The position numbers were made by a program, and so were the translations under genes. Positions 33,890 to 42,366 of a stretch of DNA of 63,763 nucleotides are shown here, piece after piece (position 1 is the stretch's first letter; each line of letters starts with the position of its first letter). Under the pieces are notes generated by a model. It was not told the DNA's origin, did not search any database, and saw only the letters and a program-made list of their open reading frames with translations. The stretch lies in assembly GCA_944386595.1 (NCBI GenBank), contig CALXBQ010000060.1, forward strand, positions 1 through 63,763, in the 5' to 3' direction. The DNA is from an uncultured Clostridia bacterium (GTDB lineage Bacteria > Bacillota > Clostridia > Peptostreptococcales > Anaerovoracaceae).

Positions 33890-34142
33890 CCCCTTCTTCG
33901 TCCTCGTGGACTATACCGGGGATATTTGAAAGATCCCGAATGTCCTTATCCGCATCGGAGTCCGCGCCCACGGAAGCCTCGTCCTCCGAAATTCCGCTTA
34001 AGGAAGCCCTGTCCAGCTCCCCGTATTTTCTCTCGTAATAGTCCCCGTCCCTGTGGGCGATTCCGTAAAGGAGAACCTTTGCTATAAATATGAGAATACC
34101 GGAGGCCAGAATTCCGTACATGAAGTATTTTAAAAGCATCAT
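33873..34142 (-). CDS. Small single-span membrane protein of the antiporter operon
   Basis: 89 aa. One membrane helix (about 4-27), then a hydrophilic, strongly acidic tail (SEDEASVGADSDADKD). It overlaps both neighbours (4 and 17 bp), so it is surely translated as part of the operon. I recognise no family. By position it could be the counterpart of a small anchoring subunit such as MbhI, but sequence similarity is not evident. Confidence 0.75.
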   Translation of the reverse strand: MMLLKYFMYGILASGILIFIAKVLLYGIAHRDGDYYERKYGELDRASLSGISEDEASVGADSDADKDIRDLSNIPGIVHEDEEGGGEDV

Positions 34143-35659
34143 ATTCCACCTCCGTACACAGACGATGCGGCGGCCTTTGCGAAAGTGTAGAAGTGCGCGC
34201 CGAAGTCAGGGAAGAATCCCATGACGAAGGCAAGCGCAAGAGCCGCCAGAAGAGGAATCAGCATCAGCTTTGACGCCTCTCCCCGGTTTCCCGGACCGTA
34301 AGCCAGATATTCCTCCCGGACCTTTGTTCCCGCGAAGGCTATATAGGAAACTGGTATCAGATACGCCAAGCTGAGAAGGGCGCTGGCGACCAGGATGAGC
34401 ACGAACACCGGCTGTCCCGCCTGTCTTGCCCCCTCCATAATTGTCATCTTGGAGAGAAAGCCCGGAAGGAACGGAAGTCCCGCTATTCCCAGCGAAGCTG
34501 CGGTAAAGGCCGCCATGGTCACCGGCATTCTTCTTCCGATTCCCCGCATCTCCGTAATGTCAGCCTTGTGAGCCGTAACGAAAATCGCGCCGGCGCACAT
34601 GAACAGGGTTATCTTCAGAAATGCGTGGGCCACCATGTGGTACATGGCTCCCGTCATTCCCGCAGGAGTCAGGAGACAGACTCCCATGACTATGTATGAA
34701 AGCTGCCCCACCGTTGAAAACGCCAGCCTTGCCTTGAGATTGGTCTTCTGAATGGCGATAAGGGACGACAGGATAACAGTTACCCCTGCCAGCCAGAGGA
34801 GAACCTCGGCTCCCATGCACTCCCTTAGAACTTCAGGCCCGAAGGTGTAGCAGACCAGTCTTATGACGCAGAACGCGCCGGCCTTTACAACCGCTACGGC
34901 GTGAAGAAGGGCGCTGACCGGAGTCGGCGCAACCATTGCCGCAGGCAGCCAGCTGTGAAGGGGCATTACGCCCGCTTTTACGGCTCCGGCGGATACCATG
35001 AGAAGAAAGATTCCCAGGGTGAGCATTTTGTCGGAGCCCGCAAAATCTACGAACCCTCCCGGTGTGAACGCGAGAGTTCCGCAGGTGGCGTACACGTACA
35101 CCATTCCCGCGAAGAAGAGCTGTCCGCTCACGAGAGTGTAGATAAGGTACTTCCTTCCCGAGTATTTTCCCTTGGAGTCGCGGTAGTGGACTACCAGAGG
35201 GTATGTGGAAACCGTAAGTATTTCGTAAAATATGAAAAAGGTGAGAAGGTCCGCGGCAAAGCACACTCCCATGGCTCCGCACAGGCAGCCTGCAAAGGCC
35301 GCAAAGTAGCCCGTCTGGTTTTTCTCGCCGTGGCCTCTCATATATCCTATGGAGTAAAATGAGGTTATCACCCAGAGGCTGCTTGCGATGCAGGCGAATA
35401 TCATGCCCGCGCTGTCCGCCTTAAAGGACAGAGTAAGTCCGTCGGCAATCTCCATGACCGTAAGGCTTGCCTCCCGCCCTACGAGGACTGCAGGAACCAG
35501 AGAGAACACGCAGGTCGCCATGGCAAAGGCTGCAAGTAGGGTGACCGCCTCTCTCACGTTTCTGTGAACGTGGTTTCCGACTGCGAGGATTATGATTCCC
35601 GCCGCTGCCGGAATCAATACGGCCGAAAGGAGAAGTCCTGAAAGCATAGTTTCGCTCAC
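34139..35659 (-). CDS. MrpD-like antiporter subunit, second copy
   Basis: 506 aa with about 14 membrane helices. It carries the conserved core of ND2/MrpD subunits: FFIFYEILTVSTYPLV (membrane Glu), MPLHSWLPAAMVAPTPVSALLHAVAVVKAG and RLAFSTVGQLSYIVMG (channel Lys and His). It starts at GTG right after the stop of the preceding D subunit. Having two full D-type subunits in a row is usual in Mbs/Mbx-like complexes, unusual in plain Mrp. Confidence 0.9.
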   Translation of the reverse strand: MSETMLSGLLLSAVLIPAAAGIIILAVGNHVHRNVREAVTLLAAFAMATCVFSLVPAVLVGREASLTVMEIADGLTLSFKADSAGMIFACIASSLWVITSFYSIGYMRGHGEKNQTGYFAAFAGCLCGAMGVCFAADLLTFFIFYEILTVSTYPLVVHYRDSKGKYSGRKYLIYTLVSGQLFFAGMVYVYATCGTLAFTPGGFVDFAGSDKMLTLGIFLLMVSAGAVKAGVMPLHSWLPAAMVAPTPVSALLHAVAVVKAGAFCVIRLVCYTFGPEVLRECMGAEVLLWLAGVTVILSSLIAIQKTNLKARLAFSTVGQLSYIVMGVCLLTPAGMTGAMYHMVAHAFLKITLFMCAGAIFVTAHKADITEMRGIGRRMPVTMAAFTAASLGIAGLPFLPGFLSKMTIMEGARQAGQPVFVLILVASALLSLAYLIPVSYIAFAGTKVREEYLAYGPGNRGEASKLMLIPLLAALALAFVMGFFPDFGAHFYTFAKAAASSVYGGGI

Positions 35660-37234
35660 TCAGACCACCTCCCTTATGGCAGGCCCCAGGATCTCGACGA
35701 GCTGGGCGTTGAAAAGTCCCGCAAGGATAATCCCGAGAGCGCTCACTATTACCGCAAACAGCATTGCAGGCGGAATTTCAAGTCTGCCTTTGTAGCCTTC
35801 CTTCGTCGCCGCCATTTCTTTGAAAGGAACGCTGTCGCGCTCCGCCTTTTTCTCGGCCTTGACGGCAAGGTAGGCGCCTATGCCCTTTGAGCCGTCGGCC
35901 ACGTTCTTATTCATAAACATATTCTCAAACAGCCTGAAGAAGTAAACGGCGTTTAGCAGGCTGCTTATGACCAGCACGAAGATGAAAATATACTCTCCCA
36001 TGTTCGCCGCGCCGAGAGCCAGATACCACTTGCTAAAAAATCCCGCAAGAGGCGGCACGCCGACCATCGAGAGGGCCGCGATGACTATGGCGGCGCATGT
36101 CACGGGCATCTTCCTGTAAATCTGCCCGAACCTTTCCATGGCCGTCTCGCCGTACCTGTATCTGATGGCCCCCGAACAGAAGAAGAGACAGCTCTTCATC
36201 ATTGAGTGGCCTATTATGTGGATCACGGCGCCCATGAGCCCGTAATATCCGGTGATTGCGATACCCAGTCCCACGTATCCTATCTGAGCGATGCTGGAAT
36301 ATGCCAGCATGCTGCGAAAATCCGTCTGGCGTATGGCCTTAAGCGATCCGTATATCATGCCGAGAGCCGACATGATTCCCACTACCACAAGGAATCTTTC
36401 CACGTACTGGGTGTTGGCGTTGAACACGTAAAAGAAAAATCTCAGCATGGCGTAGGCAGGCACCTTTCCCATGACTCCCGCAATGAGAGGAGCCGCGCCG
36501 GGGTGGGCGTTGGTATAGGCGGCAGGCTGCCAGCCGTGCAGAGGAAAGAGAGCCATCTTTATGCCGAAGCCCACCACGAAAAAGGCCATGGCGACCATGG
36601 TGGTGCCCGAGCTTAACACAGGCCCTACAAGTCCGGACATATCGTACATGTTAAGGGTTCCCGTCTCGCCGTATATAAAGGCGATCCCGAGAAGGTAGAA
36701 GGACGCTCCTATGGTTCCTATCATCAGGTATCTGAACGAAGAGAGGACGCCTTTGTCCCCGCCCATGGCTATGAGAGCGTATCCCGAAAGAGACGTAATC
36801 TCCAGGAACACGTACAGGTTGAAAACGTCTCCCGTAGACGTCATACCCAGAAGTCCGCATATGAGAAGGGACAGAACCGAGTAGTAGCCGAAGCTTCTGA
36901 AGCGGCTCTTTCCCCGGAAAAACGGCAGGCTGTATATGGTGCTGACAAAACCCGTTCCGCTTATGAGTACGAGAAGAACGGCGCTGAGTGAGTCCAGGGA
37001 GAACTCTATGCCGAAAGGCGGCTCCCACCCTCCGAAGTGGTAGCTTATCTTGCCCACGTCGGTTATTCTTAAAAGCTGCACGACGGAGAGAACAAAGGAT
37101 GTACCCGCAAAGGCGATAACCGTAAGCCTTCCCGCCCTTCTGCTGAAATACGAGATTACCGGACAGAAAAGGGCTCCCGCCAGCGGCAGCAGTACCACCA
37201 GAACGGGCAGGTTACTGATAATCATGTTGCTCAT
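35660..37234 (-). CDS. mrpD: MrpD-like antiporter subunit, first copy
   Basis: 524 aa, about 14 membrane helices. Core motifs are NLYVFLEITSLSGYALIA (the Glu of TM5), FPLHGWQPAAYTNAHPGAAPLIAG and RSMLAYSSIAQIGYVGLG. It directly follows the MrpC gene with a 23-bp overlap, which is the mrpC-mrpD order of canonical operons, so I assign this copy as MrpD. It exchanges cytoplasmic Na+ for protons as part of the membrane complex. Confidence 0.92.
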   Translation of the reverse strand: MSNMIISNLPVLVVLLPLAGALFCPVISYFSRRAGRLTVIAFAGTSFVLSVVQLLRITDVGKISYHFGGWEPPFGIEFSLDSLSAVLLVLISGTGFVSTIYSLPFFRGKSRFRSFGYYSVLSLLICGLLGMTSTGDVFNLYVFLEITSLSGYALIAMGGDKGVLSSFRYLMIGTIGASFYLLGIAFIYGETGTLNMYDMSGLVGPVLSSGTTMVAMAFFVVGFGIKMALFPLHGWQPAAYTNAHPGAAPLIAGVMGKVPAYAMLRFFFYVFNANTQYVERFLVVVGIMSALGMIYGSLKAIRQTDFRSMLAYSSIAQIGYVGLGIAITGYYGLMGAVIHIIGHSMMKSCLFFCSGAIRYRYGETAMERFGQIYRKMPVTCAAIVIAALSMVGVPPLAGFFSKWYLALGAANMGEYIFIFVLVISSLLNAVYFFRLFENMFMNKNVADGSKGIGAYLAVKAEKKAERDSVPFKEMAATKEGYKGRLEIPPAMLFAVIVSALGIILAGLFNAQLVEILGPAIREVV

Positions 37235-37616
37235 CTGCTTCCTCCCCCTTTTCCTTTTCTATGATGTCCTCTTCCTCGATGGAGCCGAACTTCTCCTTGA
37301 TCCGCATGAGAAGGGCAAGACCCACTCCGCTGGTGCCCAGGCTTACGACTATGGCAGTAAGCATGAGGGCGTGAGGCAGAGGATTGACGTAGTCGTCCGC
37401 TCCCGCCGCGCCTTCCATGGCGACCGGTATGGTTCCTCCGTCTTTTTCGCCCAGACAGAGAAAGAAGAAGATAACCGCCACCTGCATTATGTTCATGCAG
37501 ATGAGCTTCTTCATGTAGTTTCCGCATACCGCCATTCCGAACATGCCGAGAAAGAACAGTATGACCGTAAGCATGTATATTCCCTTTTCGGCGAGAAAAA
37601 TATTAACTGCGTCCAT
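37212..37616 (-). CDS. mrpC: MrpC/NuoK-like antiporter subunit
   Basis: 134 aa with three membrane helices and the NuoK/MrpC signature: KKLICMNIMQVAVIFFFLC (helix 2) and DYVNPLPHALMLTAIVVSLGTSGVGLALLMRI (helix 3). The last 25 residues are a charged tail longer than usual. Overlaps the B-type gene upstream by 14 bp and mrpD downstream by 23 bp. Confidence 0.93.
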   Translation of the reverse strand: MDAVNIFLAEKGIYMLTVILFFLGMFGMAVCGNYMKKLICMNIMQVAVIFFFLCLGEKDGGTIPVAMEGAAGADDYVNPLPHALMLTAIVVSLGTSGVGLALLMRIKEKFGSIEEEDIIEKEKGEEADEQHDYQ

Positions 37617-38403
37617 TTAGACTGTTCCTTTCGACTACCGCTTCCAAAATGGTTATTATGGTCGCCATTACTCCGATGGTGACCCCCGTCTCTATCATGA
37701 GGATTCCCGTGGCATGAAGCTCCGCTCCGTGTTCCGCCGAAAACGGCAGGGCCTCGTACTCCAGGAATCTTCCGCCGTTTATCATGCAGAGGAATCCCGT
37801 GAGGAAGTATATGAAAACACCGCAGGCCGCGACGCACACGGTAAAGTGCTGGGTGATGCGGAATTTGTTCTTCCCCAGGTCCGCAAACATTATGTAAAGC
37901 ATAAACGCCATGGCAAGTAGAGCTCCCGCCTGAAATCCCCCGCCCAGGGAAACCTCCCCGTGCATGAGAACGTAAAAGGCGTAGACTATGATAACGGGAA
38001 TGAGGATAGGCATTATCACCTTCACCTCATATCCGCCGAAGTTTTCGTCCTTTCTGAATATCCCCGCGTCCCAGTGTCTCTTCAGCCTGTTTGACAAGAT
38101 CATGGCGACGGACACTCCCGCCAGGAACATTACCGTGGTCTCAAGGAGGGTGTCAAAGCCTCTGAAATCGGCCAGAACTCCCGTAACCAGGTTTGGCGAG
38201 TGGGTCAGCTCCGGACCCTCCTCTATGTAATAGTCGGAAACGTGTCTGTTAGGCGCTGAATCGGGATTCCCTATGACCGGCAGCCTGTCCACTATGGTGA
38301 ACATGAGCCCCACCAGAACCATGAGCAGCACGATTCCCACGATTTTAAAGACCGACTTTTCTCTGAGCCTTTTGCTTCTGCCGCCGTTCATCACTTGCAC
38401 CAC
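37603..38403 (-). CDS. Fused MbhE-MrpB-like antiporter subunit
   Basis: 266 aa. The N-terminal part (about 20-100) matches the MbhE/MrpA-C-terminal domain (RHVSDYYIEEGPELTHSPNLVTGVLADFRGFDTLLE, split across helices). The C-terminal part is an MrpB/MnhB domain (MPILIPVIIVYAFYVLMHG then GGGFQAGALLA). In most Mrp systems these are separate, the first being the tail of MrpA. Overlaps mbhD-like and mrpC genes on either side. Confidence 0.88.
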   Translation of the reverse strand: MVQVMNGGRSKRLREKSVFKIVGIVLLMVLVGLMFTIVDRLPVIGNPDSAPNRHVSDYYIEEGPELTHSPNLVTGVLADFRGFDTLLETTVMFLAGVSVAMILSNRLKRHWDAGIFRKDENFGGYEVKVIMPILIPVIIVYAFYVLMHGEVSLGGGFQAGALLAMAFMLYIMFADLGKNKFRITQHFTVCVAACGVFIYFLTGFLCMINGGRFLEYEALPFSAEHGAELHATGILMIETGVTIGVMATIITILEAVVERNSLNGRS

Positions 38404-38633
38404 CTGTCAGTCGTCCTTAATGATACGACAAAATACGTAGTGGAGATTACTCCTATGACGGCCTCGGTAAACGCCACGTCCGGCGCGCCTACCATGATGT
38501 AGAGCACCATGGCGCAAAAGCTGAAGGCGCAGTAGATTATGGACGAAGAAAGAAGGTCCTTGTCCAGAATTATCACTATGGTTATGGCTATGAGAAAGAG
38601 AAGCAGCACGGCTTCAATCAGTAATATGCCCAT
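38391..38633 (-). CDS. MbhD-like subunit (DUF4040, MrpA C-terminal domain)
   Basis: 80 aa with two to three membrane helices and the DUF4040 block SSIIYCAFSFCAMVLYIMVGAPDVAFTEAVIG. It corresponds to the first C-terminal domain of MrpA, here a separate gene as in archaeal Mbh. Overlaps the fused MbhE-MrpB gene by 13 bp and abuts mrpG. Confidence 0.9.
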   Translation of the reverse strand: MGILLIEAVLLLFLIAITIVIILDKDLLSSSIIYCAFSFCAMVLYIMVGAPDVAFTEAVIGVISTTYFVVSLRTTDRWCK

Positions 38634-38963
38634 CTATTCCGTCCTTTCTTTTTTGCCCGCGGTTTCGGCTTCTCCGGCCCTTAAGGCCGACTTTCCGATA
38701 AGGTGGGTTCCAACCGGGTTTGCTACCATTACCGCTATGATTATGAGAACTATCTTTGCCGACACCAGATCGAGACCCTGAAAGATAATCAGTCCGATAC
38801 AGGTAAAGGCGATTCCAACGGTCTCTCCCACGCTGGAGGCGTGAAGCCTTGAGAGAAAGTCCGGGAATCTGAGAATTCCCAGAGCGGAGAGGAACATGAA
38901 AATGAACCCCGCGCCCATAAATGCCACGGCAAATACCAGCCTTACGGTAGAAATGTCATTCAT
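38634..38963 (-). CDS. mrpG: MrpG antiporter subunit
   Basis: 109 aa with three membrane helices. The MnhG/PhaG pattern is LSALGILRFPDFLSRLHASSVGETVG and later VANPVGTHLIGKSALRAG. Overlaps mrpF by 4 bp and abuts the MbhD-like gene. Confidence 0.93.
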   Translation of the reverse strand: MNDISTVRLVFAVAFMGAGFIFMFLSALGILRFPDFLSRLHASSVGETVGIAFTCIGLIIFQGLDLVSAKIVLIIIAVMVANPVGTHLIGKSALRAGEAETAGKKERTE

Positions 38964-39256
38964 CTCTCGTCCTCCTCCTCGTCCTTATCGCTTACGTCAA
39001 GCCTCGCTCCCAGGTACCTTGCGATTATTACCGTACTGAGAAATCCGAGAATTCCGTAGGACAGCGCTATGTCCACGTACATGTCCTGCCTGCCGCTGGC
39101 GAATCCCACGAACAGCAGTATGACTATGACGTTTATTCCTATGGCGAATATTCCGTTGAGCCTGTCGAAGACCCCCGGCCCTTTAAATACTCTTATGAGC
39201 ATCATTCCCACTATCACTATTACGCCCCAGAAAAGGAGCTTGAAAAAAGCATCCAT
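38960..39256 (-). CDS. mrpF: MrpF antiporter subunit
   Basis: 98 aa, three helices. The MnhF pattern is RVFKGPGVFDRLNGIFAIGINVIV and YVDIALSYGILGFLSTVIIARYL. It has an acidic C-terminal tail (DKDEEEDE). Its first base is shared with the last base of mrpE. Confidence 0.93.
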   Translation of the reverse strand: MDAFFKLLFWGVIVIVGMMLIRVFKGPGVFDRLNGIFAIGINVIVILLFVGFASGRQDMYVDIALSYGILGFLSTVIIARYLGARLDVSDKDEEEDER

Positions 39257-39765
39257 CAGCGCTTCACTCCTTTCGGGTCCTCCCCGTAAAGCCGGGCTAT
39301 TCTTCTCATCATTTCACCTTCCAAAAGTCCCTCCGCCGCTCCGTCTGTCAAGGCGTGAACGAGAAATTCGTCGTCGTCCGAAACGTCAACGGTCACCGTC
39401 CCCGGCGTCAGTATTATGGAGTTTACAAGCATAACCGTCGCAGAAGGATTCTCGAAGCTGCATCTGAACCGGACCAGCTGAGGTGAAATGTGCTTATTCG
39501 ATAATATGGCTCTGCACACGTCGATGGCGGAAAAGAATATCTCCTTCACCAGCCAGAGGAAGTAGGCGAAAAGCTTCAGCGGGTTCACCGACACGACAAA
39601 ATACGACCTTTCGCCTTTTTTCACCCTCATAATAGGAAGGCACAGGGCCGCCACAACCATGGAGCAGACCGCTCCTGATATGATGAATTTCGCCTCGAAT
39701 TTACCGGAAAGTATCACCCACAGAAAAAAAAGCAGGGCCGACATGCAGATCCATCTCTTCGCCAT
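39256..39765 (-). CDS. mrpE: MrpE antiporter subunit
   Basis: 169 aa. Two N-terminal helices, then the MnhE soluble domain with NPLKLFAYFLWLVKEIF and SIILTPGTVTVDV. First gene of the operon order E-F-G-MbhD-MbhE/B-C-D-D-x-D, which matches archaeal Mbh A to H. No hydrogenase subunit genes follow, so the product is most simply a multi-subunit Na+/H+ antiporter. Confidence 0.94.
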   Translation of the reverse strand: MAKRWICMSALLFFLWVILSGKFEAKFIISGAVCSMVVAALCLPIMRVKKGERSYFVVSVNPLKLFAYFLWLVKEIFFSAIDVCRAILSNKHISPQLVRFRCSFENPSATVMLVNSIILTPGTVTVDVSDDDEFLVHALTDGAAEGLLEGEMMRRIARLYGEDPKGVKR

Positions 39766-39778
39766 AACCTTTACCTTT

Positions 39779-39822
39779 CAAAAAACCGGCGCAAGTAGTC
39801 CTTCCAAGCCTGCCGCACCGGT
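39779..39822 (-). promoter_or_regulatory. Terminator-like hairpin in the mrp leader
   Basis: ACCGGTGC (39822-39815) pairs with GCGCCGGT (39792-39785) across a 22-nt loop. Six Ts follow on the minus strand, only 14 nt before the mrpE start. Its position between promoter and first gene suggests attenuation. Confidence 0.5.
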
Positions 39823-39839
39823 CAAAATTCTTTACTCAT

Positions 39840-39874
39840 ACTCAAATTTTACAGGAATTTGAGTTTTCTGTCAA
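39840..39874 (-). promoter_or_regulatory. Sigma-A promoter of the mrp operon with overlapping operator
   Basis: TTGACA (39874-39869), 17 bp, TAAAAT (39851-39846). An inverted repeat ACTCAAATT (39840-39848)/AATTTGAGT (39856-39864) covers the -10 and half the spacer, as expected for a repressor site. Confidence 0.8.
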
Positions 39875-39875
39875 T

Positions 39876-39911
39876 GAAAAAAGCCACAGAATCTAACATT
39901 CCATGGCTTTA
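39876..39911 (-). terminator. Terminator of sppA
   Basis: On the minus strand AAGCCA and GAAT pair with ATTC and TGGCTT around a short loop, then TTTTTTC. It separates sppA from the mrp promoter. Confidence 0.8.
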
Positions 39912-39964
39912 TTTTCCGTTTTAAAAAGTATACTTCTGCATAAAAAATGTATAGCTGAAAAGGC

Positions 39965-41092
39965 CTATTTTCTAACGTCGCTTAAGTAGGTCACTGTAAA
40001 GGAACCGTTTTCCTCCATGAGTTCGAAGAGCTTTTCGTACTGACCGGCATCGCTCTTTGACGACTCAAGGCTTTCCGAAAGTCCCAGCAGAGCGTCCAGA
40101 AGGGAAGTCTCCTCTCTGTACTCCATAACGTGAACGTCGCAGCCGGAGAGGTCGTATTCATCTTCCATATCGGCGTAAGCCTCTTCAAGCTCTCCCACGG
40201 CGTCGATGAGTCCGTTTTCAAGAGCCTGTCCGGCAGTGTAGACCCTGCCGTCGGCTATCTTTCTCACCTCGGCGTCTGTCATGTCTCTTCCCTCTGCGAC
40301 TACGGCGACGAACTTGTCAAAGGCGTCGTCAACGAGACCCTGATATATGGCCTTCTGCTCCTCGGTCAGAGGCTGGGTGGCGTCGCCCATGCCCTTGTTT
40401 TCTCCCGAGGTTATGTTTATTGCCTTAATTCCCAGGTTTTCAAGGAGCTCCGAAAAATCGTACACCGTTCCCACGATTACTCCTATGGAGCCTGTCCAGC
40501 AGTTTTCGTTGGCATAAATCCTGTCGGCATTGGCCGAAACGTAGTATCCTCCCGATGCCGCCATGGAGCCCATGTATACGTAAACCGGGTTTTCTGTGTA
40601 TTCCTGATAGTACTTTAAAGCCTTGTACACCTCGGCCGTGGCGTATACGCTTCCTCCCGGCGAGTCGACGTAGAGCATTATGCCCCTGTTGAACTCGTCG
40701 TAGGTCAGGTCCCCAATTCTGTCCATTATCCAGTCCTGGCTGTATCCGTCGCCGCTTTTGCCGTCGGTTATGGTGCCCTCAAGGTGAAGCTCCGCAATGT
40801 AGTCGCTGTCGTATATGTACGTCTCCTCGTCCGCCGGGCTTAAGAATCCCGTCACTGCTCTGCTGCAGGAAACTCCGGCTACGACCACCACCAGGGCTAT
40901 TATGAGAAATATTACAAAGCCTTTTTTCCAGCCTCCCGATTTTCCCGGCTTTCCGCTTTCATATGCTGCGCCGGCCCGGGCCGCGTAGGCCGTCTTCGTC
41001 TCCTCTGCGGCGCCTTTGTCGTAGGTGTATATGGTTCTTCCCTCGTCCCTTTCGACGGGCGGTTTATTCTCGTTCAAATTCTTATCGTCCAT
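39965..41092 (-). CDS. sppA: Signal peptide peptidase SppA (S49 family)
   Basis: 375 aa. A hydrophilic N-terminus of about 55 residues is followed by one membrane helix (FVIFLIIALVVVVAGV), then the protease domain outside the membrane. Catalytic region MAASGGYYVSANADRIYAN (Ser nucleophile) with a downstream Lys in the NITSGENKGMGDATQ segment (dyad) and SPGGSVYATAEVYKAL. It degrades leftover signal peptides and contributes to envelope stress defence in Bacillota. It lies 15 bp after the aminotransferase gene. Confidence 0.92.
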   Translation of the reverse strand: MDDKNLNENKPPVERDEGRTIYTYDKGAAEETKTAYAARAGAAYESGKPGKSGGWKKGFVIFLIIALVVVVAGVSCSRAVTGFLSPADEETYIYDSDYIAELHLEGTITDGKSGDGYSQDWIMDRIGDLTYDEFNRGIMLYVDSPGGSVYATAEVYKALKYYQEYTENPVYVYMGSMAASGGYYVSANADRIYANENCWTGSIGVIVGTVYDFSELLENLGIKAINITSGENKGMGDATQPLTEEQKAIYQGLVDDAFDKFVAVVAEGRDMTDAEVRKIADGRVYTAGQALENGLIDAVGELEEAYADMEDEYDLSGCDVHVMEYREETSLLDALLGLSESLESSKSDAGQYEKLFELMEENGSFTVTYLSDVRK

Positions 41093-41107
41093 GTGAGAAT
41101 TCTCTCC

Positions 41108-42283
41108 TTATACCTGAAACTCCTTTATCTTCTCGATTCTGTCAAAGGCTTCCTTCAAGGTGTCAACGTTTACGGTGCAGGCTATGCGCACATACCCCTC
41201 TCCGCAGTTTCCGAAGGCGTTGCCCGGAAGCATGAGAACGTGGGCCTCTTTCAGAATCAGGTCGCACGCCTCCACAGACGTCAGACCGCTGTCCTTTACG
41301 TTCATAAAGAGGTAGAAGCTCCCTTTTGGCGGATAGATTACCGAAAGCTTCGGAATTTCGTTGATCCTTTCGGCAGCGTAGAACATTCTCTTTCTGTACT
41401 CCTCTATCATCGGCGGCTGGATAATGTCTCTGTTTCTCAGGGCGTAGATGGCCGCTCTCTGGGAGATGGACGGCGCGGTGAAAACCACGTTCTCGTTTAT
41501 CTGCTGCACTATCTGTATGATATAGTCGGGAGCTATGATATTGCCCACTCTCCAGCCCGTCATGGTGAAGTTTTTGGAGAAGGAGTTTATGACGATGGTC
41601 CTCTCCTTCATTCCCGCAAGAGATGCGATAGGCACGAACGGGTTCTGATAGCTGAAGGACGTGTAGATGTCGTCGGATATGACTATGAGGTCGTACTTTT
41701 TGGCGATGGCGGCAATCTTCTCCATGGTCTCTACGGTCAGGCAGTTTCCCGTAGGGTTGCTGGGAGAGTTGATGATTATCGCCTTTGTCCTCTCGTTAAT
41801 AAGGCTCTCAAGCCTTCCCGTATCTATCTGAAAATCCTCTTCCTCATATGTCGGAAGCTCCACTGGAATTCCTCTCGCCAGCTCCACCTGCTGCGGATAA
41901 GGCGTGAAATACGGGGCCTGCATGATTACCTCGTCTCCGTCGTCCAGAATCGCCTCAAGAACCAGATACATTGCAAGGCACCCAGACGCGCAGACGAACA
42001 CCTCTTCATCTTTCACGTCCATGCCGTACTCGTCCTTATAGAATTTGCAGATTTCCTCTCTCAGCTCAGGATCTCCCCTGAAGTCGGTGTACTTGGTATG
42101 TCCCGCCTTTGCGTCCTTAAAGGCTCCTTCGATGATAATGTCGTCGGTTATCAGATCAGGATCCCCCAGGCTCAAATTTATCACATCGTCAAAGGATTTT
42201 GCCATCACGTCGGACTGACCCATGGCCGTGCTCTGATCCTTCCAGTATCTCTTGGCTATAAATTTATGCTTCAAAAACGTCAC
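41108..42283 (-). CDS. PLP-dependent class I/II aminotransferase
   Basis: 391 aa fold-type I aminotransferase. The PLP lysine lies in SFSKNFTMTGWRVG, the substrate-carboxylate region is NSPSNPTG, and the phosphate/ring contacts include SDDIYTSFSY. It is closest in appearance to aspartate/aromatic-type enzymes of subgroup I-gamma, but the substrate is not readable. Unusual for aspartate aminotransferases, the N-terminus begins with a LKHKFIAKRYWKDQ extension. Co-directional with sppA. Confidence 0.9.
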   Translation of the reverse strand: MTFLKHKFIAKRYWKDQSTAMGQSDVMAKSFDDVINLSLGDPDLITDDIIIEGAFKDAKAGHTKYTDFRGDPELREEICKFYKDEYGMDVKDEEVFVCASGCLAMYLVLEAILDDGDEVIMQAPYFTPYPQQVELARGIPVELPTYEEEDFQIDTGRLESLINERTKAIIINSPSNPTGNCLTVETMEKIAAIAKKYDLIVISDDIYTSFSYQNPFVPIASLAGMKERTIVINSFSKNFTMTGWRVGNIIAPDYIIQIVQQINENVVFTAPSISQRAAIYALRNRDIIQPPMIEEYRKRMFYAAERINEIPKLSVIYPPKGSFYLFMNVKDSGLTSVEACDLILKEAHVLMLPGNAFGNCGEGYVRIACTVNVDTLKEAFDRIEKIKEFQV

Positions 42284-42366
42284 GCTCCTTTATCTTAATA
42301 TGATTTTCTATTATACTATATCGTAAGGATTTTGTGATGTAAAAACATTTTTCATACGAGGTTCCA

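Noticed and set aside
32093..39765. Respiratory complex I or membrane-bound hydrogenase
   Set aside because: Only antiporter-type membrane subunits are present; no NuoB/C/D/I or hydrogenase large/small subunit genes follow.
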